Source: Stenogyne calaminthoides
Taxonomy: Eukaryota > Streptophyta > Magnoliopsida > Lamiales > Lamiaceae
Direction: 5' to 3'
NCBI GenBank assembly: GCA_037126765.1
Contig: JBBCBC010000033.1
Location: 5,780,085-5,844,084, forward strand
DNA length: 64,000 nucleotides
The notes beneath the pieces were generated by a model. It was not told the origin of the DNA, did no database searches, and saw only the letters and a program-made list of their open reading frames with translations. This document shows positions 22,150-34,073 of this stretch, one piece after another; positions within the stretch are counted from its first letter, which is position 1, and each line of letters starts with the position of its first letter. Made by a program: the position numbers and the translations under genes.

Positions 22150-22575
22150 ATTTCTACCCAATCTTGGAGTGCATTTTTTAAAAAAAATTGTATTTTGATA
22201 AATTTTGAAATGCATTTTTTTTAAAATTGTATTTTAGGCCAATTTTGGAGTGCATTTTTTTAAAAGAAATTGTATTTTTGTCAATTTTGGAGTGCATTTT
22301 AAAAAAAAAATTGTATTTTAAGTCAATTTTGGAGTGCATTTTTTTAAAAAAAAAAAAAATTTAGGCCAATTTTGGAGTGCATTTATTTAAAAAAAATGAA
22401 TTTTAGGCCAATTTTGGAGTGCATTTAAAAAAAAAAATTAGGCCAATTTTGGAGTGCATTTTAAAAAAAAATTGTATTTTAGACCAATTTTGGATTGCAT
22501 TTAAAAAAAATGTATTTTGATCAATTTTGGAGTGCATTTTTAAAAAAAATGTATTTTAAGCCAATTTTGAAAAAA
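22150..22575. repeat. A/T-rich tandem repeat, unit about 37-46 bp
   Basis: About ten copies of a unit built on CCAATTTTGGAGTGCATTTT followed by an A/T run and TTGTATTTTAGG. Length varies mainly through the A/T runs. Confidence 0.85.
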
Positions 22576-23660
22576 ATAAACAAATTAAAAAAGAAAAATA
22601 CTAAAAAAATCATAGAGAAATCCTAAATTACAAATTACACAAATCTGCAAAAATAAAACATTACAAATTCCACAATTTTACAAATCTGATGGAAATCCAA
22701 AAAAATTAAAAAAATATATACAGAAATTACTTAAATAAAAAAAAATACAGAAATACCTAAATCCCGAAACAAACATACCCTTAGAGTCTCAAGGCTCTAA
22801 TTCATGTAGCTTAGAGGCATTTTCCTCGTCCTTTTTTTGTGTAGCGTAACTGGAGGAGAATTCTGGTGAATCGTGACTGAATGTCATGAATATTGTGATG
22901 CAGAATTATTGTTTCTGATACTCTTGTGTTGGTTTTGTTTTGCTCTTCAACACCAAGACCTTTGGCATTACAAACATCATATACAAGTATCCAAGTTCTG
23001 TAACTTCCTTAATATTGAATTTGAGGTTGAGTTTCAATTTTAAGAAGAAGATTCACCGAGTTAATTTGAATATAAATTCCAACCGAACAAGGATTTTGAT
23101 GGACAATCCATTTTCCGTTGAAATAATCACCACTGAATCGAGTCTTTTGAACTCTTATATATTACCATAATACTATCATTGTAGGTTAGGTTTTAGCTTT
23201 TTTAATTCTTACAACTTATGAGGCCTTTTGAATTCTTATTACCATAACATCGTTGTAGCTTTTAACTTTTTAATTCTCATTGTAGCTTTTCGCTTTTTAA
23301 ATTCTTACTACTTATGAGGGTTGATAGTTGCAGACGGGAGGAGAGAGTGAATTCTTAAATGATTTGCAAGATCTTTGAGGTGAAGTGAACGAAGGAGATG
23401 GAGAGATAGAAGATTTCTTACTTTTCATTTTAAATTATCTTAAAATTAATATTAAGTAATTTGGTAAATATGATGATGTGTAAATCCAACTCATTAATTT
23501 GGCTATATATATACGATTTTTTTTTTTTTTGGTGCAAAATATAATATCAAAGTACATATAAAAACCACCTTTGTTTCCTACAAAGATTTCTCATCATCCT
23601 ATTATTTTCTCTGTCTAATTATATAAATATACACACAAGTGTGGTATTTATATATATAAG
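22576..23660. other. Intergenic, no convincing gene
   Basis: Includes a possible weak plus-strand frame (22940-23167, 76 residues) with no recognisable motif. The last 40 bases contain TATTTATATATATAAG just before the small frame at 23661. Confidence 0.5.
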
Positions 23661-23759
23661 ATGCAAAAATTGACATTCGCTGCGGCGGAATTGGCAGTGA
23701 ATTTGGCGCTGGGAACAAGCAAGCAGATGGATGTGGAGCTGCTCAAAGTGAAATGTTGA
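23661..23759 (+). CDS. Possible small ORF, 32 codons, convergent with SDA1
   Basis: ATG at 23661 to TGA at 23757-23759, coding an Ala/Leu-rich helix-like peptide (M-Q-K-L-T-F-A-A-A-E-L-A-V). A TATA-like TATATATAAG lies immediately upstream, too close to the ATG to act as its core promoter in the usual geometry. It may instead be a scrap of an older gene or part of the SDA1 3' UTR region on the opposite strand. I do not recognise it. Confidence 0.15.
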   Translation: MQKLTFAAAELAVNLALGTSKQMDVELLKVKC

Positions 23760-23840
23760 GATAACAATCATCAAATTGAGATAAATTTATATTCCTTTTC
23801 TTCATTTTATAATGGAAAGTATAGATATATATACCTGAGA

Positions 23841-26800
23841 TCATTTCCATGCTTTCCTTCCACGGAATTGTTTGTCGGCATTGCGCGCCTTTTTCTTCTT
23901 GTCTATACGACTTCTTGCTATCTTCGATCTTTTTGCGGCTAAAGGCATAGCTTTCTTGTGTTCTTTTTGCTGATTGCTTAAACCACCAGTCTGCGCGATA
24001 ATCATACACACAACACAGTAAATTAATCATAACTCAAATGCTCGTTTATCGTTTCTATGAAACCAACCTTAAAGGAAACAAAACGTACCTTTTTTTGTTT
24101 GACACCAGTACGTGACTGATATTTCCCCCTCTCTTCTCTCACTTCTCTGATATATGCCAATCTCTCTTCCTTCGTTAACTTCCTCCGTATGTTAGCCTGA
24201 AATAACGCAATATCAACCATCTTAAAACATATACCACGAGAGCCTTATGTAACAGCATTACCAGCAATGTGTATGTTAATCGAGTGAGCAAGTCTGGAAT
24301 ATATATACATCTCTGAGCCAAGTTGGAGACAGACATCAAACTATAAACCATTTTAACTAATTCCTCTTCACCTCATATTAATGTACTTGACATCAATATT
24401 TTATAGCAAATACTTATATGCACCAGTTGCACCGTGCAACTCAACTCAAGTGCATTGTTAAATGGTATTAGTTGTTTCAGTGAACAGTATTAATCATTCT
24501 CATAGGACAGTATTAGTTGTGCACCAAAAGTGTTGCTCAAAATTTGTTTGGTGAACAATAAAGAGGCGAAAAGGAAAGATCACCTCAAGTGTGGCAGCAT
24601 CGACTCTCTTCATGCTAAGTTGGTCTGAAGTTGGAACCTTGAAACCATGCTGGGATAAGACAGACCTGGCTTCCTTCTTAGCCTAATAATAAAACCCAAT
24701 CAGATCATAAATATTAGGACACATCACCCTTTATAACATCACTAGGTATACAAAAAAATTGATAATGCGTTTGATTAAGCATGATGAAAATGCAAACCTT
24801 CAGCTCTTTTATTCTTTGGAAGTCCTCATTTGAGAGAATTCCATCATTTGCTTCTGAAGAGTCATTCTGGGTTGCTACTGCTAATTTCTTCAAAGCACGA
24901 AGACTTTGATCTCCAGCACTTATATCTCCCTTAAAATCCGACAACTTCCTTTTCTTTGAATCCAATTTATCGCTGGATTCCTCATTCTCATCACTATTCT
25001 CCCCACTGTCATCTCCCTTAAAATCCGACAATTTCCTTTTCTTCAGTTCCAATTTACCGCTGGATTCCTCGTTGTCATCACTATTCTCCCCACTGTCTTC
25101 ACCATCATCACTGCAATCATTATCACTTACGTCAGGCATTTCATCATCATCTTCAGCAATTCCATCACTGGAGCCAGATTCACATTCAGAATCATCACCA
25201 CTTTCACCACTACCATCTTCTTCAAGAAGATCAAAACCACCATCTTCTATATTACCCTCTTCTAACTCATCACAACTCTCCCCATCTATTTCTTCATCAC
25301 TGTTTCCTTCATCTTGTTCCAGTAACTCCATGCCAGGGATATTGCCATCAACATGCACTTCCCCAAAGGCTTTAGGCCTGGGGTTAGTGCCAGTAGGTCT
25401 CCCTCTATCCTTCTTGACTAATAGTGAAGGGCAAACCTGTAAGAAAAATAATTCATCAGTCAAATCAGGCAAAACCTTCTACACATCAGTTGAACCATGC
25501 AACTCGCGCAAGTTTGACTCGTTCACAAGAGAACTGAAATATATAACAAACAGTATTAGTTCATATGAAGAAATGTATTAGTTTATGTAAAAGAAAGTAT
25601 TACTTTGTAACCTGAACAATATTAATACATTTGCACGATACAACTAATACTTTTCATCATATGAACTGATACTTTTAATGACATTAACTAATACTTTTCA
25701 ACCGCTTTTTTCAATGATTTGTGAGAAAATATAAAAAACAGCTGGGTTGAAATTTTTGTCAAGCCAAAGTGTTGCTCCTTTAAATAATGTACAAGAGAGA
25801 TACCTCTCTAAATAATGTTAGAAGTGAGCGAGCAGCTGAAGAAACTGATTTCTCGTGTGACTTCCTATACAAGACAAGATCTTGCAGCAAATCTTCAGTC
25901 ATCAACTACCAATAGAAGGATCAGAAAACAGAATATAAAGTATCAGACTATGATAAAGAATTAACAAGAGAGACAACAAATACTTCAATGCTTATTTAGA
26001 GTATACCAAAGGCATGCGCAGGCATATTTCTCGAACTACATTCAGTCCAACAGTGATAGCCTGTAAGAGAACATTGGAAGATCAAGAAATCATCAACATA
26101 AGAGAAATTTCTTAACAGCAGAATGCCAGAATGGTACCTCTGGTCGTGAGCGATCGTGTACAAACTGGTTAACAATTTGCTTGAATAATGGTTCGACTGC
26201 ATCAGGTGGGACCTAGTGAAAAGAAATCAAGGACTAAGCAGGAACATTTCAAGCGAGATATGACAAACTAATAGGGTATAATTTTTTGATATGACCGTGA
26301 CTATGGGGGAGTAGCAACTTTAGGACAATATGTTCGCAAGCTGGCAGACTTGGGCAATTAAAAAATTAATTTCGCACATTCAGGCCCGTAATTTAAATTT
26401 CGCACAGTTAGGCCACTATATTTTTTTATTTTTGCACATTTAGGTCAAACACATGAGCAGCACGCGACAATTTAGCCCAAATTGAGGTGTCTGGGGCCAA
26501 TTTGGCCTAAATGTGCGAAAATTAAAATATAACGGCCTATATGTGCCACCCCTCAAACAAAATGCCCTACAACTGCTACCCCCTTAAGTTATGGGACAAA
26601 AAAATAATTTTCCCCAAACTAATGAGATATCCAGAATATAAATCACATAAAAATAGGTGAATGATAAGATATGACCAAAGAGTGGTTACCATTTCATGGC
26701 AGGCTTGTACAGCTGCTGCAAGCAGACTTGTGACATCTCGTTGATGTGGCTGCAAATGAATAAGAGCAGGATTAGACAGACATTATATATTATTAGCCTC

Positions 26801-29456
26801 CTGAGATTAGTGGTAAATTGGCATACCTGGACATATTTCTGAATATAAGGGTAGAAGTTCAACAAGATCAACTGGTGAAGGCCAACTGTTCGAGCAATTA
26901 CTTTAACCAGCATCATTTTTACCTACAAAAAAACCAAAAAGAATATTGAGAAGATGAGTAAAAAGGTCAATATTTTTCCTACAACAAGAAGAAAGATGTA
27001 AAAGTAATAAAATGAACAGTATTACCTCAAACCGTTCATTGCACGACTGCAGACGAGAGAACAGCTTTTCAGAGAAGCCCTGTATGCAAAGCTTGATTAG
27101 CATCTCTTTAATACTTTAATGAAAACTTATATTACAAAAGAAACAGAAAAAAATTTTACGCAAACCTGTGGATCTTTCAAATGGTTTAGTGGTGAGTAGT
27201 AGTTTGGACTAGTTTTCTCAGAAGATATTCGCTGCTGCTTCTTCATGCTACGTATAACACGCTGCAGTTTTGCCTTCTTCTTCTTTTTGCTTGATGTTGT
27301 ACCTTTGTGGTTTGCCTACATTTCCAAAAGTAAAAAAAATAAATATGAAAAGATATAAAAGTTCCATCTTTGCCTCATATTTGCTTAAACCAAGTCGTAA
27401 CAGTACAGATGTCTTCAACAATAAATTCTCATGAAGTCAATAATCTATAGCTCAATGAGATTTCTCAAACAATTCAAGAGGATAAATCACGAGCATGGAT
27501 GGAATAATCAACTAAATGTAAGCCAAATAATCGAGAATGTAACATTTAACCAGCTACCTAATTTAGGATCACTGTCAGTTTCTATGATCATATGAGCGAT
27601 TCAACAAAATTCAGAATAATAAGATAAACCAACCTTGTACAAAGCTTCTTTATTCACTACTACATGCGATTGTTGGTTTGCATCATCGCCTTCGCTGCCA
27701 GAATCATCAGTATCATCATCTTCAATCTTTTCAAAACCCAGAAGAAACGACAAGCCCGCAATCATGATCCTGTGAAATTAACATATACATCTTTAGATCA
27801 TTGGAACTCAAGAAGAGATATGAAATATACTATCATTCAGCTAAAACGAATGAATAGTTGCAACCTTGATGAGGGATGAAAACATGACATGCATATAGCA
27901 TTAGCTGTCCTATCGTCAAACCAGATTTTCCTCCGGTGAAGATCACAGAGAATGATAAGTGCCCTCTTTGCTTTTGCTTCTTCTTCTTGCTGATTTGGAA
28001 ATGCTTACGTACATCAGAAACTTCCAAAATAAAAAAAATATAAGTAAAATCAACAAGTATAATAGGGTTAAAATACCTGCAGCATTCCGAACATAATATT
28101 CTGAAGGGCCTTGTTTTTTGGATCATTCTTATGCTTCTGGTTCATACGTCTAATGGTATGAATAACATGAGAAGATGCCAATTCTTTCAATGCCCTATCT
28201 CCTACTGTCTGAAGCTCCATGAATACCACAAGTGTCTCCACAATACCAATGATCTACAACACAAAAATCAACCATTATAGGGAAAAGACACAGTGCATAA
28301 GCATTTTTCATTCTTCCTGGAAATACATTCAAAGTTGTTGTAATGGTTCATCAACTCAGCTAATATCAACTTAATGCAATTACATGCAGTTTACTCTTAT
28401 TTGATGCTGCCAAGTTACTTTTTTTGCGTGTTACAGAATATTATCAAATCCAATTTTGTTGTTCCCTCACCTCAGTTCTTATGCCTACAAATGTATATGA
28501 TAAATTCGATCTCAGATCTGGAATCATAAAAAAATAGAGGATTCATCTTTTGCTCAAACTTATATAATTCTTTTTCCCTCACTTTAATTGTTATGCCTAC
28601 AAATATGTATGATAAATTTGATCTTATATCTGGAATATTCAAAAGTAGACGATTCATCTTTTGCTCAACCTTCTATATCTTTTCCTTCCCTCACCTAAGT
28701 TCTTGTGCCTACAAATATATATGATAATTTCGATGCATGATTCATCTTTTGCTCAAACTTCAATAATTTTATTTTGCATTTCAAGTTTGCAACCAATAAC
28801 TTTTCCACATTCCATTTCACAAACACATTTTTCTTTACGAGCATATATCTTCTCATGTCAACTAAAAATGGATTAGCAATGTTGTGTAGCCAATCAGCAA
28901 CATGCACTCAATAATCCGGTACAACACAACACAACTGAAAATTCACCAAAGATAAACAAAAAATAAGAACTAAATTGTAACAGCATTTCAAAACGCATGC
29001 TTTCTTGCTCATTCACATTAACCTCGATACACATCACTTTCAATGAATCGGAAAAAATACCTGTCTGTTCACTAAAAGGACCAGAGCTTGTGTCACATGA
29101 ACCCTAAGACCAGACGGTAGATTATGGGCAGCCGATTCCAGAAATTGGAGCAATTCAGAAGGAAAATTTTCCAAATCTTTTGGATAAAACGGAGTAACGT
29201 GCGCTAAGAACATTGCTCGGTCACTCAAATCCTTGGCAACGGTAGAGTCCGCGGAGATTCCACTAAGTGAAGTGAAATTTAACGCTGCTTGTTGCTGAAA
29301 GAGTTCCAGAGATGACTTGAGTTGTTTGTAGATAAGGGCTAACTCTGATATATAGCCTTCTGGGTCGACTTTCATTTTCGATTGAAGAATAGCAAGGTTG
29401 AGCTTATCAGAGGCACCCCCAGAGGTATCTGTGATGAGGTCTGAAAGAGTGGCCAT
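23841..29456 (-). CDS. SDA1: SDA1 homolog, ribosome-biogenesis protein, 15 coding exons
   Basis: Coding exons, high to low: 29456-29061, 28253-28077, 27989-27865, 27769-27634, 27315-27166, 27079-27026, 26922-26827, 26749-26690, 26212-26138, 26060-26007, 25905-25804, 25436-24798, 24682-24584, 24196-24089, 23990-23841. All introns have GT...AG ends, and the phases join to one frame of about 806 residues, close to the usual plant SDA1 length. It starts M-A-T-L-S-D-L. The conserved blocks A-L-V-L-L-V-N-R, R-A-L-I-I-L-C-D-L-H-R-R, I-W-F-D-D-R-T-A-N-A and L-M-T-E-D-L-L-Q-D-L-V-L-Y identify the family. Exon 12 codes a long Asp/Glu/Ser-rich stretch with KKRK basic patches. The basic tail ends F-R-G-R-K-A-W-K. 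Yeast Sda1 acts in nucleolar 60S assembly and export. No break is seen. Confidence 0.95.
24924..25097 (-). repeat. 29-residue tandem duplication in the SDA1 acidic domain
   Basis: Two adjacent 87-bp units code D-S-G-E-N-S-D-[DE]-N-E-E-S-S ... K-K-R-K-L-S-D-F-K-G-D with four or so differences. Each carries a KKRKLSDF basic motif after an acidic run. The pseudogene at 11440-11588 has a related double unit, so the duplication predates the gene copy. Confidence 0.9.
26290..26620. repeat. Palindromic repeat element in SDA1 intron 8
   Basis: Intron 8 (26213-26689) holds GTAGCAACTTTAGGACAATA ... ACTGCTACCCCCTTAAGTTA with many internal copies of CGCACATTTAGGCC in both directions around CCCAAATTGAGG. 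It is of the same general design as the elements at 10510-10850 and 48790-49145. Confidence 0.7.
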
Positions 29457-29458
29457 CT

Positions 29459-30413
29459 CTGCGATAGGAGATTGAGCAGTTTATAGAAACACGACACTGA
29501 TAATAGGACACAATCAAACCCCAACAAAAATGTAAGGGCCGTCAATTAACTGTTAGAAGAGGTGTCTTTTGATTATGTATATGCGTAATCTACCAAAAGA
29601 ATTAAATTACGCATTATCTTGAAACTTAATTTAAAATCTAAGAAATAAACACCACTTACAACAAAAAATTAAATTGACTCATCTAAGGGTGTAATTTATT
29701 TTTTCATCTTCACACTAATTTTATTTTTTCTAATTATATAAATATTCATAATGAAGAAATTGGCATGGAGAACAAGGAACTCAAACTTAGTTTAGAACTG
29801 CTAAAGAGCACTAAGATCCCTCAAATTTAGAAATTTTATAAGGCAATTCAGTAGCTTACTTTTTTACTTGTCTAAAAAAGTTCTAAAATATATTCTTCTT
29901 AGATTCCTCTTACTTTAATACTCTTCCTACACTCACTGGAGAAGATAAGTACCAAATTACCAATAATTATATTCCCAGAGAACTCATAACTTGAAAGATA
30001 TCAATGTTTATAACTCTGAAATGTACCAATGCATCCCTAAACCCTATCTCACACTAATTGAGGAAACTAATGTCTACGATTCTGTTCACTGTTCACAGTT
30101 TGAATTTGTGTGCTTACCTATCCTCAAATGAACTGAATAAGATAAATCAATGCACTCCAAAGTAATCACAGAATCTAATGAACTGAATAAATGCATTCTC
30201 CAAAATAATCATAATAATAAGAATGCATACCTCCAAAATAAACTGAATAACAGAACTAATGCCTATAGAATCTAAAAAATGTTAACAATGCATAGCTTCA
30301 ATATCGATTCCCAACAATTTTCTGATTAAAAAACAATTAAGAGAGATTCTCCGAAATTGAATAAAGCATCTTCAAAACAAACTTATGAGAAGTGAAATTG
30401 ATTACATACTTAC
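29459..30413 (-). other. 5' UTR intron of SDA1
   Basis: Read on the minus strand, CAATTTG|GTAAGTATG (donor at 30413) is a strong plant donor, and CTATCGCAG|AGATGG places the acceptor two bases before the start codon. The intron of about 955 bp is AT-rich, as is usual for plant leader introns. Confidence 0.7.
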
Positions 30414-30540
30414 CAAATTGAACTGCGGCGACGAGTAGAGGCGGCGGCGGCGGGGGAATACGGTGACCTGGGTTAAAACAGCGATACGGCGGTTACTTCA
30501 CTGAATATATTCGTTTCATCTAGCTTTCATTGTATTGTTG
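30414..30540 (-). other. 5' UTR exon of SDA1 (upstream end approximate)
   Basis: A GC-rich block with a run of GCC/CGG repeats (about 30436-30455) contrasts with the AT-rich surroundings and ends at the strong donor at 30413. The transcription start was not determined. Confidence 0.5.
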
Positions 30541-30550
30541 TGTTTTTACT

Positions 30551-30615
30551 TGGGCTACAAAAATAGGGTTAGGTTATTTTCACTTATCAATTGTTTGGGC
30601 TTTACTTGTTGGGCC
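30551..30615 (-). promoter_or_regulatory. Site II plus telo-box cluster upstream of SDA1
   Basis: On the minus strand there are three site II-type motifs (AGCCCA at 30551-30556, AGCCCA at 30596-30601, GGCCCA at 30610-30615) and a telo-box-like CTAACCCTA at about 30564-30572. The combination of site II and telo boxes is a known signature of plant ribosomal-protein and ribosome-biogenesis promoters, which suits SDA1. Confidence 0.7.
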
Positions 30616-30651
30616 TTTGGCCAATACTTATTGCAACAGTATTTTTATTTT

Positions 30652-31181
30652 CTAGATCTTATTTAAGAAAAATAAAAAAAATTGGAAATTATTTTCGATA
30701 AAACAAATAATAAAAAAAATCGAATAAACAAGCAAAAAATATACAGGAAAGGAGAAAAAAAAAGAATAAAAAAAAAAACTTACCGTCGGATGGTGGGAGG
30801 GCGGCGGAGTGGCTGGGGTTGGCGGAGAGAGGAGATGGGGGAAGAGGAGAAATAGGGTTTTGTGTACTAATATGAATTTATTTTTTATCTCATTCTCTTT
30901 TACTCCCAATAAAAAGCAACTTTACTTCTCTTAATACAAATAAACAACTCTCTCATTAAAAAATAACTTTATATTTATTGATGATAAATTTAATTTGTAG
31001 GAGACTATATATGAATTATTATGGTTGATTAATAATGAACTTCAAAGTGCAGGATGTTATATTTGCGATTAATGAATGATGAATTGTATTTTTGAGAAAA
31101 AAAATATTTTAATTTTTTATAGTGATAGAAACTGTTGTATCACAAATTATCCACTAATATGTTCGTAGCCCGACACGTTAA
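30652..31181. other. Low-complexity intergenic stretch
   Basis: A-rich runs, then a small G-rich patch (30783-30840). The 85-codon minus-strand frame at 30909-30652 is Phe/Pro low complexity and is not supported as a gene. Confidence 0.55.
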
Positions 31182-34060
31182 TGTTAGTGTTAGTGTCCTA
31201 GAGACAATCTACTGTAAGGACATAATACTAGATGATATTCAGTTTGACTTAATATTATAGTTCATTTAATATTAATGTATGTCAATACACTTGTTTGAAT
31301 ATTATGTTTGATTGTTTGCATTTATTCGTACAAGTGTTCCCATTAGTCATTGTTGTCACTGAGTGTGTGAGAACTTAGATGACTTAAGCATGATTCTCAA
31401 ATAGTCCCGATCAAGGATAATCAAGAATGAGATATTGATGATGCAATGGAGATTGGTGTCGATCCAGATCATACTTTCTTAGAGTGTAGTAAGATCTCAC
31501 TTACTACGAGATACTAGGTGTTGGGATATTTTAGTTTTGATGAATTATCTAAAACATTATCAATTTGTGTTATTGAAGCTAATTTTACGGATAACAAGTT
31601 GAGGGGGAAAACGAGAGAACAAATTGAGGGAACTCATGAAGTCGACGAAGATGATCGAGATCGACGAGGTGAGGGAGCGAGAAGGCCGATCAAGATCGGA
31701 TGAGAAGGATGAGTTCGATCCGGATCTTGAAGGCGGATCTCGATCGAAGCGAATTTGTCGGATCGATCAAAGATCGTAAATCGATTTCGGATGAACAAGT
31801 GATTTAAATTTCGGTGAAATCACCGATGAACAAAGGATTTCAAAGATCGATGAACAAAGTGATTTCAGCTCCGTAAATCTACAGATCGATTGGAATGATA
31901 TCAAAGCGAATTTAATCGAAGCAATGAGCGAAATGAATCCGACGAATGGATCCGTTAGACACACAAATGATTAATTGATTAATAAGAAGACAACACACAT
32001 ATTGATGCGGACATAAAGTTCGCAAGGAAAAGCAATAGAGAAAGAAAATTTGGAAGATTATTAGTATGAATTTGAATATTACTCTCCAACGGTAATATTT
32101 AAATCCACACTATAAATACATCAGACTATCTTCAAAAGAAGATAATGGAGAATCAAAATGAAGATTAAAAGCCAAATATTCAAGTTAACTCCATTCAAGA
32201 ACACATGTCATTAAATATCCAAATTTAACCAAGAGTGTTCTACCCCAGATCTAAGCACAAATGCCATATCCTAAGCTTAGAGAGATTTTTCCCAACCCAA
32301 AGATTGAGGCTAAACCATTGTAAAGGAAAAATCTCACCATAGTTGAAACCAACCGAGAAACCCCAAACCCTTGTGAAGGTAGTTGGAGTGTGTTTGTTGG
32401 AGAAGTGTTGTAAAGAGTTAGTAAACCACGCGGAGTAGTCGAAAAACTCTAGAGGAGAAGTTAGTAAGCTCTGAGGGGTAGTCCAAAGCTTGTTTGTGAT
32501 TGAGTAAGTAAACTACGGAGGTAGTCGAAAACTCAAGGTCGGGTTGAGTAAGTAAACCACGCGGAGTAGTGTAAAACCTTCGGTACGAGTTGAGTAAGTA
32601 AACTACGAGGTAGTCAGAAAGCTCGAAGTTGATAAGGAATTTCCCTAGAGAGGGAGAGTGGATGTAGGACTGGTTGTCCGAACCACTATATATTGCTGTG
32701 TTGTTTACTGCTTTATGTTTATACTTGTCATATGCATCTAGTTATAAGCAAAACACAACACATGAGCTTAAAAAAAAAAAATTGGAAACACTCTGCCCTC
32801 ACCCCTGTTTTATATGCATCGAACATAATGTTTTCGCTTCCGCACGCGCAAAATGGGTTTTCAACCGGGACCATCACTAGGTATCTCATGATGGATGCAG
32901 AGATACCTTAGAGGGTATTGGTATACCCATCCGAGAAACCGTTTGATGTAATTCCACAATATGTATCTATGGGTGTCTCGGTTATTGGGAGTGATGCGAT
33001 ACTCCTTTGACTTGAGGTCAATACGCACGACATGTGTGGAGTGACGAACTTTGACCATGACCGACGCTTGCACCCTTCCATGGGTAGATATGGCTTGGAT
33101 TGAGTTCATCACGAAGTGCATGTGCTTGGTAGTTGAGCCAAGAATATGATTAATTCCTCAAAGTGGATTTAGAGAGAATACTCATCTTCTTATCATAATT
33201 GGATCAAAGCCATTGGCCAATGCACGTAAACTTGGACTTTGTGGCCAAGTGTGACATAAGTGATCAACAAGTGATTGGAGATAATATGATTAAGTTATTT
33301 GAATAGATACTTCATTATATTCAAGACTAATCGAGTATTCGTGAATGAAAGGAGAAAATCGTAATAGCCCATGTTTCAGTTATAGGTAGTTGCACGTTTC
33401 TCGCAACGTACCTCATATATTGAGAATGTCTGATTTATTGTCCAAGGTTCAATTAAGACCGTTAGTTTGACTAACCGCTCGATATATGAGGACCTATGGG
33501 TCACACAACAAGTAACTCCCGTATACGGATTATAGTTGGTTGATTAAGTATTAAATTGAACTTAATATTTAATTTATGGAGAATTAATAATATATTAATT
33601 TAGAATTAATTATTATTACTGTTTAATTAAATTGGATTTAATTAAATAGGAATCTAGAAATAATATTATGGAATATTATTATAGGAAAATATCTGTAGGA
33701 AAAAAACATTTCTTTGAGATTTGTTTTGCAAGATTAGGAATTATCTTCCTAATAAAGATGACTTAAGATTTAAGCCAGTCTCTCCCTATATATATGACTT
33801 CCCGGGATTTATTATTCACTACAACAAGAAAACCTAGTTTCTCCATAAAATCTAGAATAGGAATTTTCCTAGCAAATCTGTGCAAATCTTTCAACGGGGA
33901 TTACGTGGATACCGTAGTTGAGAAATCTGCTATTGAATTACTGTAAAATTTCTCGTTATGATTATTCGTACTCGATTATGCAATTAACTGTTCGTTGTTG
34001 GTGAACTATTTAATGTCGCTGCGCATGTATTACGTGTTTACGTGCCTCTATATTCCAACA
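31182..34060 (+). repeat. 5' LTR of element D (interrupted)
   Basis: TGTTAGTGTTAGTG ... TATATTCCAACA, followed by the primer site. Without the inserted solo LTR and its extra target copy it would be about 1516 bp, near the 1580 bp of the D2 LTR (50086-51665), whose sequence it matches in reverse. Confidence 0.9.
31519..32876 (+). mobile_element. Solo LTR of family S in the 5' LTR of D (TSD CTAGG)
   Basis: Starts TGTTGGGATATTTT and ends ACCGGGACCATCA, flanked by CTAGG at 31514-31518 and 32877-32881. The undamaged LTR at 48110 has a single CTAGG at this place. It shares the ends and the region at about 32340-32660 (GTAAACCACGCGGAGTAGTC and similar) with the S LTRs, in opposite strand orientation to those. 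It probably arose by LTR-LTR recombination. Confidence 0.85.
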
Positions 34061-34061
34061 G

Positions 34062-34073
34062 TGGTATCAGAGC
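34062..34073 (+). other. Primer-binding site of element D
   Basis: TGGTATCAGAGC one base after the LTR, complementary to the 3' end of plant initiator-Met tRNA. Confidence 0.92.

Noticed and set aside
23743..24220. Two separate small genes on the minus strand
   Set aside because: They are SDA1 exons 15 and 14 read through their introns.
25072..25581. 169-residue Ser/Pro-rich plus-strand protein
   Set aside because: Antisense reading of the acidic SDA1 exon 12; the composition follows from complementing GAT/GAA/TCT-rich codons.
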